This document shows positions 45,149 through 57,144 of a stretch of DNA of 64,000 nt, in pieces. Each line of letters opens with the position of its first letter. Position 1 is the stretch's first letter. The DNA is from Pseudeuparius sepicola (lineage: Eukaryota; Arthropoda; Insecta; Coleoptera; Anthribidae), in assembly GCA_963920635.1 (NCBI GenBank), contig OY987298.1, positions 148,526,257 through 148,590,256 on the forward strand. Reading direction: 5' to 3'. The notes under the pieces were generated by a model. The model was not told where the DNA came from. It searched no databases and worked only from the letters and a program-made list of their open reading frames with translations. Position numbers and translations under genes: made by a program.

Positions 45149-46988
45149 TCAATTGTTTTTACATGAACCGCTAATTTGTTTTTTCACGCTCTCCTTTGAA
45201 TTCGAATACTTGAAGCTCTTGCCACCATCGTGCTGCTCAAGTTGATGCTTTGTCAGGTCGGACTTTTTATTGGATGCAAAAGAACATTTCTCACAAACAA
45301 AGGCACCCTGTTTCCCATGCAGCTTTTCCACGTGCCTGATTAATGTAGAAGTATGAAAAGTATGATAAGCACAATACGAGCATTTGAAAGGCTCTATATC
45401 TTTAACATTATGTTTCTTATATAGGTGCGTTCTGAACGTTGGTCGGTGGTAGGAAGAATATTCGCATAGGTGACAACTAAAGCCAGGTTTGTGGTCATGT
45501 ATTCTCCTTTCATTGTGTCTAACATCGGCCTGCTCGTATGAACTATAATCGCAATTGGGGCACTTGCATGGGTTGCACGGTGGGTCATTGTTAATGTTTA
45601 TAGGCTCGACATCTTTGTCATCAGGTTTCATGCAGAGCTGTGCTTTAAATTCTGATTGGCGGGAGGAAGAATACTCGCAGAATTGACTAAAGCCTGGTTT
45701 GCGGGCATGAACCCTCTTTTCGTGTGCTCTAACATCGCGCTGTCTGTATGAACTATAACCGCAATTAGTGCAGTTGTATGGCTTGCACGAGGGGACATTG
45801 TGAACCTCGGCTTGGTGCTTTATGAATGTCGCTCGATTATCGGCTTTGAAAGAACACGTTTTGCAACTGTATTCAAAGCCTTTCTCATGTACCACTCTAA
45901 CATGTCGATGCATATTTCCTTTAAAAATACTACTATACTGACAGTGGGGACATTTGAAAGGTGCCACATCTTTGTCATTTTGTTTCTTACAGAGTTTTGC
46001 TCTGCACGTTGATTGGTCACAGGAAGAACTAAAGTCTGGTTTGTGGGCATGAATCCTCCTTTCATGCAGTTTAACATGGGCCTGTGCGTACGAACTATAT
46101 TCGCAACTAGGGCACTTGTACGGCTTGCACGAGAGATCATTGTGGACCTTTGCCTGGTGTTCCAGCAACCTCCATCGATTATGAACTGAGAAAGAACACT
46201 TTTTGCAACTGTACCTATAGCTTCTCTCATGTACCGTTTTCACATGCATTTTCATATTACATTTATTTGAAGTATTATAGCCACAGTGCGGACACTTAAG
46301 ATCCGGTTGATTATTTGCTTTAAAAGAACACTTTTCATAACTAAAGGCAGAGCCCAACTCGTGCTGCTTTTTCACATGCGATTTCAAGTTACTTCTGTTA
46401 AAACTAGTATACTGGCAGTGTGTACATTTGAAAGGTTCTTGATCTTTGACATTATGTTTCTTGTAAATGTGTGAGATTAAATCTCTTTGGTAGATGGAGG
46501 AATACTCGCAGAGTTGACAACTAAACTTGGGTTTGAAGATGTGAATACGCCTGACATGTCGTCTGAAAGTGATCATGTCATATGAACTGAAGTCACATTT
46601 AGGACATCTGTGTGGTTTGCACGAGGAATCATTGTGTACTTTAGCTCGGTGCTCTAGCAAGGCTGGTTCAGTATTTACTTTGAAAGAACACTGTTCACAA
46701 CTGAAGTGTTTCTCGTGTTTCGATATCATATGATTCTTTAATCTATCCCTATAAAATGTATTATATGGACATTGCAGACATTGCAGTGGCTGTTCATCTT
46801 TGACTTCATGTTTATAATAGACGTGTGATTTGTATGCTCGTGAATCTTTGCAAGAGTACTCGCAAAATTTGCAGCTAAGCTGCCGTTTAATCCCCTTTTT
46901 GTGTAGTTTGAGTCCAAATTTTTTGTCCGAACTGCCTTCACAATTAAGATCTCCAGCATCAGCATCTGGATTTTCGTCATCGAAGTCA
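45149..46988 (-). CDS. C2H2 zinc-finger protein G, long terminal exon
   Basis: The exon starts at 46988 after a T13GCAG acceptor, phase 2, and is open for about 613 codons. Sixteen fingers keep all four ligands (one of them with altered Cys-His spacing). Three positions are degraded: FSYEKCSFKANNQP, FSSSCDQSTC and FSQFCEYSSS, each missing a Cys or part of the finger. The module order is a-b-c-d, repeated about five times. Finger 4 (CPKCDFSSYDMITF) resembles C and E, whereas the rest resembles D, F and H, so the gene is mosaic. A two-base deletion after KESVKK changes the C-terminus to QISGSCKNN and removes the conserved LNEYC tail. Probably still able to make a large multi-finger protein. Confidence 0.8.
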
Positions 46989-47099
46989 CTGCAAAAAAAA
47001 AAAACTATTGTTAAAGACTTCATTACTGATAGAGCACACGTACAATACAAGGGTTTTTGAGAGAAACATAAAAAACTATAAATTCGAAACTAAACGTTA

Positions 47100-48775
47100 G
47101 ATCCCCCAACTTCACCATTTTTTGGAAAAAGGTATTTTTGAAGTAACTTTTTAACAACAACCTGTATACCTATTAAGTTTGACGTCATATTCAAGGTCCT
47201 CGGAAAATTCTACATGAGTTTATTTTTGAAACCATATATTTGTCTTTAAAATTAAGGAGACAATTGGATTTATCACGATATCTAGGACAACTTGCACCAT
47301 CAAGCATTTAGAAGATAAATTTATTTACAATTTATTCTCCAGTACTAAATCAATATAAAATAACGATAAATTAAAATATTACAAAATACTTGGTGTATCA
47401 TTTCAAAGGTTCCACATCTTTGTCATTATGTTTCTTACAAAGGTTTGCTCTGCACGTTGATTGGTCACAGGAAGAATTCTCGTGGAATTGACAACTAAAG
47501 TCTGGTTTGTGGGCATGAATCCTCCTTTCGTGCAGTTTAACATGGGCCTGTGCGTACGAACTATATTCGCAACTAGGGCACTTGTATGGCTTGCACGAGA
47601 GATCGTTGTGGACCTTTGCCTGGTGTTCCAGCAACCTCCATCGATTATTAACTGCGAAAGAACACTTTTTACAACTGTACCTATAGCTTCCCTCATGTTC
47701 CGTTTTCACATGCATTTTCAAAACATATTTATTTGAAGTATTATAATGACAGTGCGGACACTTAAGAGCCGATTGATTATTTGCTTTAAAATAACACTTT
47801 TCATATCTAAAGGCAGAGCCCAACTCGTGCTGCTTTTTCACATGCAATTTAAAGTTACTTCTGTTAAAACTAGAATACTGACAGTGTGTACATTTGAAAG
47901 GTTCTTGATCTTTGACATTATGTTTCTTGTAATGTGTTTTAACACTCCTCTTGTAGAATGAACTGAAGTCACATTTAGGACATCTGTTGCACGAGGAGTC
48001 ATTGTGTACTTTAGCTCGGTGCTCTAGCAAGGCTGGTTGGTTATTTACTTTGAAAGAACATTCTTTGCAACTGAAGTTTTTCTCGTGTTTCGATCTCATA
48101 TGAGTCTTTAATCTATCCCTATAAAATGTATTATATGGACATTGCTGACATTTCAGTGGCTGTTCATCTTTGACTTCTTGTTTATAATAGACGTGTGATT
48201 TGTATGCTCCTGAATTTTTGCAAGAGTACTCGCAAAATTTGCAGCTAAGCTGCCGTTTAATCCCCTTTTTGTGTAGTTTGAGTCCAAATTTTTTGTCCGA
48301 ACTGCCTTCACAATTAAGATCTCCACCATCAGCTTCTGGATTTTCGTCATCGAGGTCACTGCAAACAAAGATACTATTATTAAAGCCTTCATTACTGATA
48401 GAGCAAATATACAATACAAGGGTTTTTGAGTCAAACATATAAAAAAACTATAAATTCGAAACTAAACGTTAGAAAATCCAACTTCACCATTTTTTGGAAA
48501 AAGGTATTTTTGAAAATAACTTTTTAACAACGACCTGTATATTAAGTTTGACGTCATATTCAAAGTCCTCGAAAAATTCTACACGAGTTTATTTTTTACA
48601 CCATAAATTTGTCTTTAAAATCAAGGAGACAATCGGATTCATCACGATATCTAGGACAACTTGTACCATCAAGCATTTAGAACATAAATTTATTTACAAT
48701 TTATTTTCCAGTACTAAATCAATATTAAAATAACGATAAATTAAAATATTACAAAAATATTTCGTGTACAATTTC
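47100..48775. repeat. ~1.37-kb tandem duplication containing gene H
   Basis: 47100-47397 (upstream of G) and about 48475-48770 (upstream of H) are close copies (CTTCACCATTTTTTGGAAAA, TAAGTTTGACGTCATATTCAA, CATCAAGCATTTAGAA). The 3' end of H is joined directly to the upstream region of G at 47398. H therefore sits on a tandem copy whose break lies inside the ZNF exon. Confidence 0.85.
47398..48358 (-). pseudogene. C2H2 zinc-finger gene H, 3'-truncated copy
   Basis: The exon starts at 48358 (CTTTGTTTGCAG acceptor, phase 2), about 320 codons. Finger 1 ends YYKQ instead of YYKH. Finger 4 and the following a-type finger are fused by a deletion (SSFYKRSVKTHYKKH). A c-type finger is decayed (FRYEKCYFKANNQS) and the last has CQFHEN in place of CxxC. 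Reading stops at DVEPLK where the duplication junction cuts off the rest. About seven good fingers remain. A short protein is possible, but the copy looks like a truncated duplicate of a G/D-type gene. Confidence 0.75.
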
Positions 48776-49667
48776 GTTTCAATTCGAAAAAGTACTGAAA
48801 TTTTGTAAAATGTAAAATAGTTTCATATTTTAACTTATTATTATTATGACATCAATTCAGTACTGAAAACTCTAATGTAAATAAATTTATATCATAAATG
48901 CTTTTCATCAAACATAACAGAATTTTAAAGCAATAATATCTTTCTTATTTTGAACAAGGCACCAAGATACTTCTAACAAAGTTAAGAGAATGATAAAGTT
49001 ATATAAAATAGTTATTTGGATAGGTAATTTGTAATATTTTTTAAAGGAAAGCATATCCCCAAAGAGATTTTTTTTTATTTTTGACTTTGACGAAAACATT
49101 AAACATCATGAAAACTTTTACTTGTGAAATAAAAAATATTGGCATACTTAGAGTGGTGGAATTATTGGACAATGGTCCCATTCCAGTCAGAATTTGAAGC
49201 ATTTTATTTTGTTACCATGGATTATGAGTGGAAGGCATTGGAAAAATCACAAATAAGTATGGTTTTTCACGTTTTGCGCTCTATCTCCGACCCCGCCGCG
49301 AAATCACAAAAAAATATTGAGTAGGTACTTTTTTGGCTTCTATAAAGTTATAAAGTTGATTTAAAAAAACCAACTGAACATGCTAATTTGATTCGGAACT
49401 ACGGAGAATTTAAGTTTCATCTTGAAGGCATAAAAATCACTGAAAAATACAATTTTTGACAAAAACACGATTCTACTAATCGTAGAGAATATCTCGTTAA
49501 AAAATTTAAGAGGCAAAATACGAAAAATTGATACCTACTTAGATTATTATTTTTTAATGCTTTATACCTAACTTATAATGTGAATATTTAAAAAATGAAA
49601 ATTATACTATGATTCATCTTAAAATAACAAAAAAAGCAAGGAAAAAGTGGAATATTCATATTTTATA
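48776..49667. other. Intergenic DNA
   Basis: AT-rich. ORFs of 60-63 codons (48908-49099 minus, 49139-49324 plus) have no family signature. Nothing else seen. Confidence 0.4.
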
Positions 49668-50011
49668 AGTGGCTATTTATACGTCCGCGACATATATGAA
49701 AGTCGGTATACGTCTTGTGCTCTCAATGGGGAGTATAGTCAGGTGACTTCTTTGCAAGTACATTTAACACCATACACATCCATTATTTGAAGATACGTCG
49801 CTACCGACTGCTACAATATGGTGCGAATGCCCACTTCTTTTTTCATATGGCAGCATCTATCCCCAACGATACTTGAGGGAAATGCACTTCCGACATATCT
49901 TCAAATAAGTTTACTTCGGACGTGTATGATAAGAAATCAAGTGACTCAACTCGCCGATGAGAGCACAAGATGTATACCAACTTTTATATATGTCAAACGT
50001 ATAATTAGCCA
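49668..50011. mobile_element. 344-bp foldback/MITE
   Basis: The outer ends GTGGCTATTTATACGT and the complement of the right end (GTGGCTAATTATACGT) pair imperfectly over about 120 bp (TGTGCTCTCA / TGAGAGCACA, TATTTGAAGATA / TATCTTCAAATA). No transposase. Confidence 0.75.
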
Positions 50012-50124
50012 CTGTGTACATTAAAAGGATACATCACATCATTAGCTTCATGATGAGTTAGTATTTAGTACCTTGTCTTTGAAACTCGGAAGCTCAACTT
50101 TTATAGATTGACGTAACATAAGTA

Positions 50125-50920
50125 ATAAAGAATTTCGGGTAAATGCGGCAACGTTGCACCAATTCTACGGCTTTTCAAATCAACAACTTCCACTACATTC
50201 CCTCGCACCACCCAGCTCCTCCACATACTGTGTACATAGAAAATAGGATTGACTGACATTAATACGTCAGTCAACGAAAATAGGTTAAATCGCGGCAGTA
50301 TTATTATAATAATTTATAAGCGGACTTAATGTTTTACACTGTTCTTTGGTGTTTTGAGATTCACGTAATGTGAAACTGCACAGTGCCGTCTCAAAGCTGT
50401 TTACTGGGATTTAATTGGGTTTGAGGATTTTCTGTCGGTTTCGTTGAATCTACAGCCATCCACCTTCTCAAAAGTGGTTAATCGTAAATCGGGAAATTCT
50501 CTTAGATATGGGATTTTCCAGGTTCTTTCTGATACCAGCGGAAAGTATGACACCCAATTAAGAGATTTACCACCATTTTTAGAATGGCTCTATTCGAGGT
50601 TGTCGAAAGACTTTTGCGAAAAATGCCACCCAATGTTCGTGGGCAGGGTTGTAAGATTTTCCACTATTATTCAGGCAATCTTAAGCCTTCCTAACGATGT
50701 CGAATTTACTGTTTTTCGCACTGAACTGGCAATGTTGCATAATAAGATGTTAGATTTGCCGTCACTTACGCCTTTAAGGTTACGGCCGGCTTTCAAACCG
50801 CGATAGAGGGGATGGGTAATTACAACATTGTCAGTTGAACTCCTTTGTGACCGCACATATTGGAACGATTTCAAGGCAGCGCCTGTACCTATCCAAATGT
50901 TTAATATATATGGTGACAAC
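50125..50920. repeat. Dispersed repeat, second copy of 6361-7290
   Basis: Collinear with 6361-7290. This copy has a 120-codon plus-strand ORF (50444-50806, with FSKVVNRKSGN and LPPFLEWLYSRLSKDF) that is broken in the other copy by frame changes. No domain is recognised. It may be a degraded transposon gene. Confidence 0.5.
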
Positions 50921-51330
50921 AGCGGTTTTTAACGGCTTGTGATGTGGACCCAATGTACAGTTAGAAACGAAATTTTCAGCTTGTGTATTGTGGTTTCATG
51001 CTAAAAAGAAAAATATATAAGCAAGTTTTGAAAAGGCTTTGTATACAACATATAAGCACAGTTGATATTGTTTGTCCTGTGATTAAGGCTACAACTAGTA
51101 CAACCCTTTGCCTGGACGATTATTCTTTTACTAAAACTCAGTGAGTGGTGGGTGGCAGATGTTTATATTTCCAAACCAAACGTTCCTGAATTTTTTAGTT
51201 TTATCTTCATCCAGAAAGATAAAACCACAGTTTAGATAATTATTTATTATACTCCTGATGTACTCCTCTGATAAAACAGCATCCACGGCAGAAATTTATA
51301 ACCATAAAATATAAAGGTCATTTTGTATTC

Positions 51331-51881
51331 GTCTTCTTCTCATCTTTTAATGGCCTCTGCTCTTCCGAGCAATTCAGCCACTCGGGGCCTTCGCCACCTC
51401 TTCGTTGCATCGGATAAGTCCCGCTTTTGATATGTCCGCTGTCCGCCCAACTTGACGGCGGGCGGAGGACGGCCTCCGGGAAGGGAAGGCAGGCGGTATT
51501 AAAGAAACAAAACTGCAAGGAATGTAACTGGTACCAGGTGGGTAGGACCCTTGTTTGTCTCATGAACAAGGGTAGGACACAGCGACATATTTGACCCAAC
51601 GAAGAGAAACGTGGAGGATAACATTTGAATCTCGCAAGAGATAAGATACAATCAAGAAAGTCAAGACCTGGATGGAATAACCTATTCACCCAGTCTGAAT
51701 AACAATATTTTTTGCTAAGTTTCCATAAGAAGAGAAAATATTGAAAAGGGGAGAGCAATTTTGAAGAAGGGATAGTTGACAATCAAGGATAAATAGGTTA
51801 TCGGACACAGCAAAAGCTGGACATATCCGACCCAATGACGTGGCGAAGGCCCCAAATCATAAAAAGATGAGAAGAAGAAGA
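51331..51881. mobile_element. 550-bp element with ~100-bp terminal inverted repeats
   Basis: The left end GTCTTCTTCTCATCTTTT and the complement of the right end CTTCTTCTTCTCATCTTTTT are inverted, sharing GGGGCCTTCGCCAC and GATATGTCC further in. A minus-strand ORF (51318-51782) spans most of the interior but has no recognised domain. Confidence 0.65.
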
Positions 51882-52399
51882 ATAACCTTATCCTTATCCT
51901 TGATTTTTTTGGTGTTATCAAAAATATCTGCACTTCCAGATATTTTCTAAAATTTATTTGTGGCGCAAACAGATCCATTTAATTTTTAATTGGGTTTTTC
52001 GCCACCAAACTGATTGAAAGACAACTTTTTCAAGTTGCCTCGAAAATTCATAAATTCTTAACACTAAATGAACCAAACTTTAAACGTGTAACTCAAAAAA
52101 TAACTTCAACAAATTTGTTTTCTGAGCTTTCGGATGATAAATCTTCCTCCTTTCTCAAAGATCATGTCACGTCAAAGTGAAGTGACAATTCTAAAAGAAG
52201 AAGTAGGAAATAGACGAAAAATTAAAGAATCTGCATTTATTCTAGGAAATGTGAAAAAGGAAGAGCAAATCTTGCTCTTCCATCTTCACATTGCCGGAGC
52301 ATATTATCAGAGAATTGTTCTCTGATATTATACTACAAGCATTAATTAACATTCTACCGTAGAGAGAGCGAAAAGGCGCAAAATGACATTTTTGATCTT
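51882..52399. other. Intergenic DNA
   Basis: No feature recognised, apart from a small hairpin near 52258-52290 formed by GGAAGAGCAAAT and CTTGCTCTTCC. Confidence 0.35.
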
Positions 52400-52706
52400 G
52401 ATTACACGGAAGCGTAGAGGGCCCTGCAGTAATTTTTTTTTAATTCTGACTTCTCCGAATTTTAAAATTCCGATTTTTTCTCAAAATTTTGACTTTATTC
52501 TCAAAATTTTGAGATTTTTCTCAAAATTTTGACTTTTTCTCCGAATTCTAAAATTCGGAGTTTTTTCTCTGAATTTTAAAATTCAGACTTTCAAAATTTT
52601 GAGAAAAAACTCAAAATTTTGAGAATACAAAGTCAAAATTTTGGGAAAGTCTGAATTTTAAAAAATTTACTACATGCATGGATTCTATGCTTCCGTATGA
52701 TCACGG
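52400..52706. mobile_element. MITE-like unit packed with short palindromes
   Basis: The outer inverted pair ACGGAAGC.TAGA / complement at about 52404-52419 and 52682-52700 encloses repeated palindromes. CTCAAAATTTTGA occurs several times, CTCCGAATTCTAAAATTCGG-type blocks once or twice, and CTGAATTTTAAAATTCAG near 52578. Strong local secondary structure is expected. Confidence 0.65.
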
Positions 52707-53092
52707 CCCTCGTGAATTTTACATTATTATTTAAATTTAAAATATTCCTCTATAAAACACCGTATGGTAATTGCAAGTGAAGATTCCTGAGTTTAGTTAC
52801 TATTTTACCTAATATAACTTACACATAACACATAAATCATAATAAGTAGAACTTCAATGCCTTGGTACATAAATAACTACTAAAAAATTCATAATTTTAA
52901 TGTGCAGTTCTCTTATTTTGGTTCACACATCTTTTATTGTATGTCGTATTTCAAATATGAAAAACTCTAGTTGTGCAGATAACTAGATTTTTATTACCCT
53001 TAACTCGGTTAATTTTTTTGTTTATGCACGTTTTGCATTTTAGATTCTTGATGTACATTGTTTGTCTGTCTTTACTATGTTTTTACACATCA
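52707..53092. other. Intergenic DNA
   Basis: AT-rich, no feature recognised. Confidence 0.35.
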
Positions 53093-53100
53093 TTTATATG

Positions 53101-54392
53101 TAGGGTTGCCACCTCTCCGGGTTTCACCCGGAGTCTCCGGGTTTTTATGCCCACTCTCCGGGCTCCGGGTTTGAAGTCTATTTCTCCGGGGTAAATAATG
53201 TAATGCTTTTCCTGGAGATTACGAAATTGTCGAGACTTCAACCTGGACAAACAAAACAATACCGTAATTAATTATTATTCAAACAAATATGATTTTCTTG
53301 ACCTTGTCTAATAATTGCGGAGTCTATGAATCGTTCGCGCAGTTTCGACAATACTTGTCAAACTGCGTGAATTTTGCGGACACGCAATACGGTACCCGGA
53401 ACAAAACCCATTATGCATCCGAAAAAAAGTATAAAAATAGTTGAATTGTCAACAGGACCACTAAAACTGTTGGTGTGCAAAAATCTCATACAAAAATATA
53501 CAGAGTGTCTTTCTCTGCCCCATATCAAAATACTGCTTTTTTTTGCAACGTTATACGGGTCAAAAATTGAGTATATAAAAACCGTCCCAGACACTGTAAA
53601 TGAACTAAATCTAAAAATACAGAAGCCTGCCAGTCGGTATAAGTCCATAGGAAACACACAGAAAATGTATCATCTTAGACAGTGACTAGTGATAATGGTC
53701 TAACAATTTAAATTGTTTTTTATTTGTTGGTTGGCATTTTGTAAAGAAATAATTTACTTTCGTGTTTATTAATGTTTTTCAATAATTCCAGAACATTTTT
53801 GACCCGTATAAAGTTTCATAAAAATTCAGCATTTTGAGATGGCCGAGAGAAAAATACCCAGTACATTTTTGTATTGAATCTTTGCACACCAACACTTTGA
53901 GTAGTCCTGTTGATCATTCAACTGTTTTGAGGGGATTCCATGACACACTTTTGACTTGCAGTTGGGGTGCCCTAATTAAGGCTGTGGTGTCAGATTTTAA
54001 ATAACAAAATCGCTAAATAATTTTCTTCATTTTTTACTAGGTACAAAAAAGTTTGTAGTAGGCCTTGAAAACTGAGATTAAGACCTGAAATTTTGCACCA
54101 AAGTAAGAGTTTTTGACCTACCTTCAGAAAAAAAAACGGCTAAAATCGGATGAAATAGAAAAATTTTACGGGGTGCTCTATTTCAATATATTTTTATAAT
54201 TTTTTGAAACAACTTTTATTCTAGAATTCCTCCTCTCCTCTTTCACTTTCTCTCGGCTCCTCCCTTCCCCCCACCTTTTCTAAGACCAAGACCGTTGTTA
54301 CCCAGCATAACATCACAGAATAGGGGAATATAACATTTACCCATCTAAATTGAAACCTCCGGGTTAACCATGTTGAAAAGGTGGCAACCCTA
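53101..54392. mobile_element. 1.29-kb DNA element with TAGGGTTGCCACC ends and 8-bp target duplication
   Basis: The perfect ends TAGGGTTGCCACC (53101) and GGTGGCAACCCTA (to 54392) are flanked by TTTATATG on both sides (53093-53100 and 54393-54400). An 8-bp duplication fits hAT elements. Just inside the left end the CTCCGGGTTT motif is reiterated. The middle (about 53400-54190) carries sequence related to the core of the foldback elements at 27611 and 39076. No transposase. Confidence 0.85.
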
Positions 54393-54400
54393 TTTATATG

Positions 54401-55298
54401 TATATTATATAACATCTTGATCTTGTAGGTCTGAATGATGGTCGTAAGATTGAAACTAGTCACAGAGTTTTAAACGTTTGATGAAATATAGATTGTGGTC
54501 GTTGGCTTTGTTAATTTTCTTTCCATTTTGAACATTTGCTATACAGGTCACTTTCCGAAAAGGAATCTACTCAACTTAAAATTCTTTACAATCACATTTA
54601 ATTAAGATGCTATTCTTCACAAAATATGCCGACTGATATAAAGTATATAGGTATACCTACCATTAATGTAGGATTGTCAATTATTTTTTAGATAAACTAA
54701 AAATATATAATGCACAAGAAATTTATTAAAAAATAAAAAAGTAATTATTACTAAGTGCAGAACAGGTTCCTCTAAAAAGGATATAAAATAAGTAGAAACG
54801 TATATTTTTAAAGTGATAAAATTAAATTAGTTTACAGCAAAAGTGGGCATTTTCAGCAGCAATAAATAGAATTGACACTATCGCATATTTCGGAAGCTGC
54901 AAATGTGGCTGCAGGAAATCTAATTCCAGAAGTTTTTCCAAAGATTTTCTTATAACCGTAAGTACTAATATACCATTTAATATTGTAAATAAGTATAGAT
55001 AAGAAGTGTTTTGTGAAAATTTGTTTTTAATTTAATACCTACTTGTTCATGTTCAAAATAATTAAATTATAAAAAAAAAACTAAAAAGCCAAAATTTGTA
55101 TATAAACACTTATAAACAGTCGTACAAAAAATATATTGTATAATTCGCCTGCTGCTTCGTTATGCTGCAAACTGTCATACGTAGTTAATGTGGCTTGCAA
55201 GATATTCCTTGCAACTTGTCGAATAGACACATGTGAGCAGTGAGTAGACCTTATCAATATTGGCATGTTCGTAATAGCATAGAAGGCACCCTGTTGTG
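54401..55298. other. Intergenic DNA
   Basis: AT-rich, no gene recognised. It is the 3' side of gene I. Confidence 0.35.
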
Positions 55299-56035
55299 CT
55301 ACAAGAGCTCATTGGCAATTTTATAATGGCGTCGAAGATAATGCCATGCTATTGTAAATGAACACGTTGTGCTTGACACATTTATAATGGAATTCAAGGT
55401 AATCTTCCCGTTTAGTCCTAAATGAACACTTTGAGCACTGATACTTGCAATTAGCATGCATCTTTTTATAATGAGCTCGAAGATCATCTTTCTGTCTTGT
55501 GGTAAAGGAACACGTTGAGCATTTATTGTTGTGGACAGGTGAAGTTTTGGCATGCACTGATTTAATATGTTGTTGAAGGTATTTTTTCGACATTGCGGTA
55601 AACGAACAATGTTGACGGCACCTCCGTCCTCTGCCTGAGGTGACCTCATTGCTACCCTGCTTATGTCGCTGATTCTCGTGAAACTTTAACTTAGACATTC
55701 TCGAGGTGCTCTAAGCGCACTTTGAGCAGCTATACTTGGGTATAGACTCGGCTGGAATGTCTTCGCATATATCATCGCTTGACAAGTGGCCATTTTTATA
55801 TTTTTTTGATGCATGTTTCGACGGAATGGAGATGTCAGTCCCATTTCTGTGAGTGAGTGGACTCCTTGCAACCTCCTCGTGAATTGGCGAATCGCCGGTG
55901 TTGTCGCTACAGGGTTCATGCTCGAAACCGCCATCTGTATCAGGCCAATGGTTAACTGTAAACCGATGAGTGTCTTCATGCTGTTGAAGCAACGACTGTT
56001 CGGCAGCAGTGTAGCCGGAGATTCCGCAGTCAGAA
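55299..56035 (-). pseudogene. C2H2 zinc-finger gene I, J-like, disabled
   Basis: The exon starts at 56035 after a CTCTCTTTTTTTTTTTCAG acceptor, phase 2. The leader (DCGISGYTAAEQSLLQQHED, NHWPDTDGGFEHEPCSD, NGTDISIPSKHASKKYKN) aligns with that of J. In the first finger (YSCSKCA) a TAG at 55711-55713 replaces the TTT Phe codon of J. In the same frame the protein resumes: STSRMSKLKFHENQ, a CxxxC finger, CSTCSFTTRQKDDLRAHYKK and CSKCSFRTKREDYLEFHYK. Near 55390 a frameshift puts the last finger (TCSFTIAWHYLRRHYK) in another frame. Short, with two lesions, so probably a dead or early-terminating relative of J. Confidence 0.7.
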
Positions 56036-56462
56036 CTGAAAAAAAAAAGAGAGAAGCCAATTAAATGTCGCAAATATTGACTTGGTCCGTTGTGTTTCCT
56101 TAACCATAAAAACATGCAAACAGGAAAAAGATGAAACTATAGGGTATCAAAACAAATATCTCGATTTTACGTTGTTATTTTTCAATACATACAGGGTGTT
56201 CCATGTTAGGGACAAACATCCGCTTACAATTTTTGTGTTTTTTTTTTTCAGGTGTATCGAACATGACCTACTATGATCACGTTTATACATCAAAAATTGG
56301 AAATATTTCAAAAATATGACATGGCGGTGTTATTCAGCATCTTAGAAAATAGTTACCTACAATAGTTACATTAAACAGGAATAATCTACAATTGCATTAT
56401 AGTCATAGTAATCTTTTTGTATACTGAATATAAATAAATTATTATTATTATTATTAAAAAAG
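56036..56462. other. Gene I upstream or intron sequence
   Basis: Contains a single TACAGGGTGTTCCATG end near 56191 without a partner, and an ATT microsatellite near 56440. No first exon was identified. Confidence 0.4.
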
Positions 56463-57144
56463 TAGGTGCATGTTCGATAATCATATTAGGCGCACTTAGA
56501 ATGGTTTCAAGTCAAACAGCATACAGGGTAGGTCAAAAATATAAAAATTGTACAAGAGTAAAGTACCCTTATTTTAGAAAATTCAGCAAAATGTTATTAA
56601 GAAAAGTTGTCTAGAATTAAAAGTTATGCCTAAATACCAAAACATGGCCTCCTAAGAAAAAAATTTTTTTTTTGAAAACAATTATTTTCTCAAAAAAAGT
56701 TTGTTTTAATATTCACCCTAAACAATTTCATAAATCAATCAAAATTAAATCAATTCCGCATAACTTTGTTCAAATTCAAGCATATTTGTAAAATTAACTT
56801 AGATTTTTAATTTTTTAGGGAATCATGTTTGTTGCAACGATATTAAACAAAACTTTAAAATTTCGCAAAAATTCTTCTGAACAAGGTAAAACATTAGTAA
56901 TGATAATGTGTATATTAAAAAACTCTCATTTAAGGTGCACAATTTTTATTTTAAATGGTTATTAAGAAACTGTGGACATTAATTGACGAAAATTTTTTTT
57001 CTTAGGAATCTTTGTTTTGGTATTTAGACAAAATAAGGGTATACTTTACACTTGTACAATTTTTATATTTTTTAACCTACCCTGTATGCTGTTTGACTTG
57101 CAATCATTTTAAGTGCGCCTAATATGATTAACGAACATGCACCA
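56463..57144. mobile_element. 682-bp foldback element
   Basis: The arms TAGGTGCATGTTCGATAATC (left) and GATTAACGAACATGCACCAA (right) are inverted and extend about 120 bp with CATACAGGGTAGGTCAAAAA and its complement inside. The AT-rich core has no ORF of note. Confidence 0.8.

Noticed and set aside
51318..51782. 154-codon minus-strand ORF as a gene
   Set aside because: It spans a MITE-like element, starts and ends in its inverted repeats, and has no recognised domain.
56191..56215. A further foldback element starting at TACAGGGTGTTCC
   Set aside because: No inverted partner end was found at a reasonable distance; treated as a solo end.
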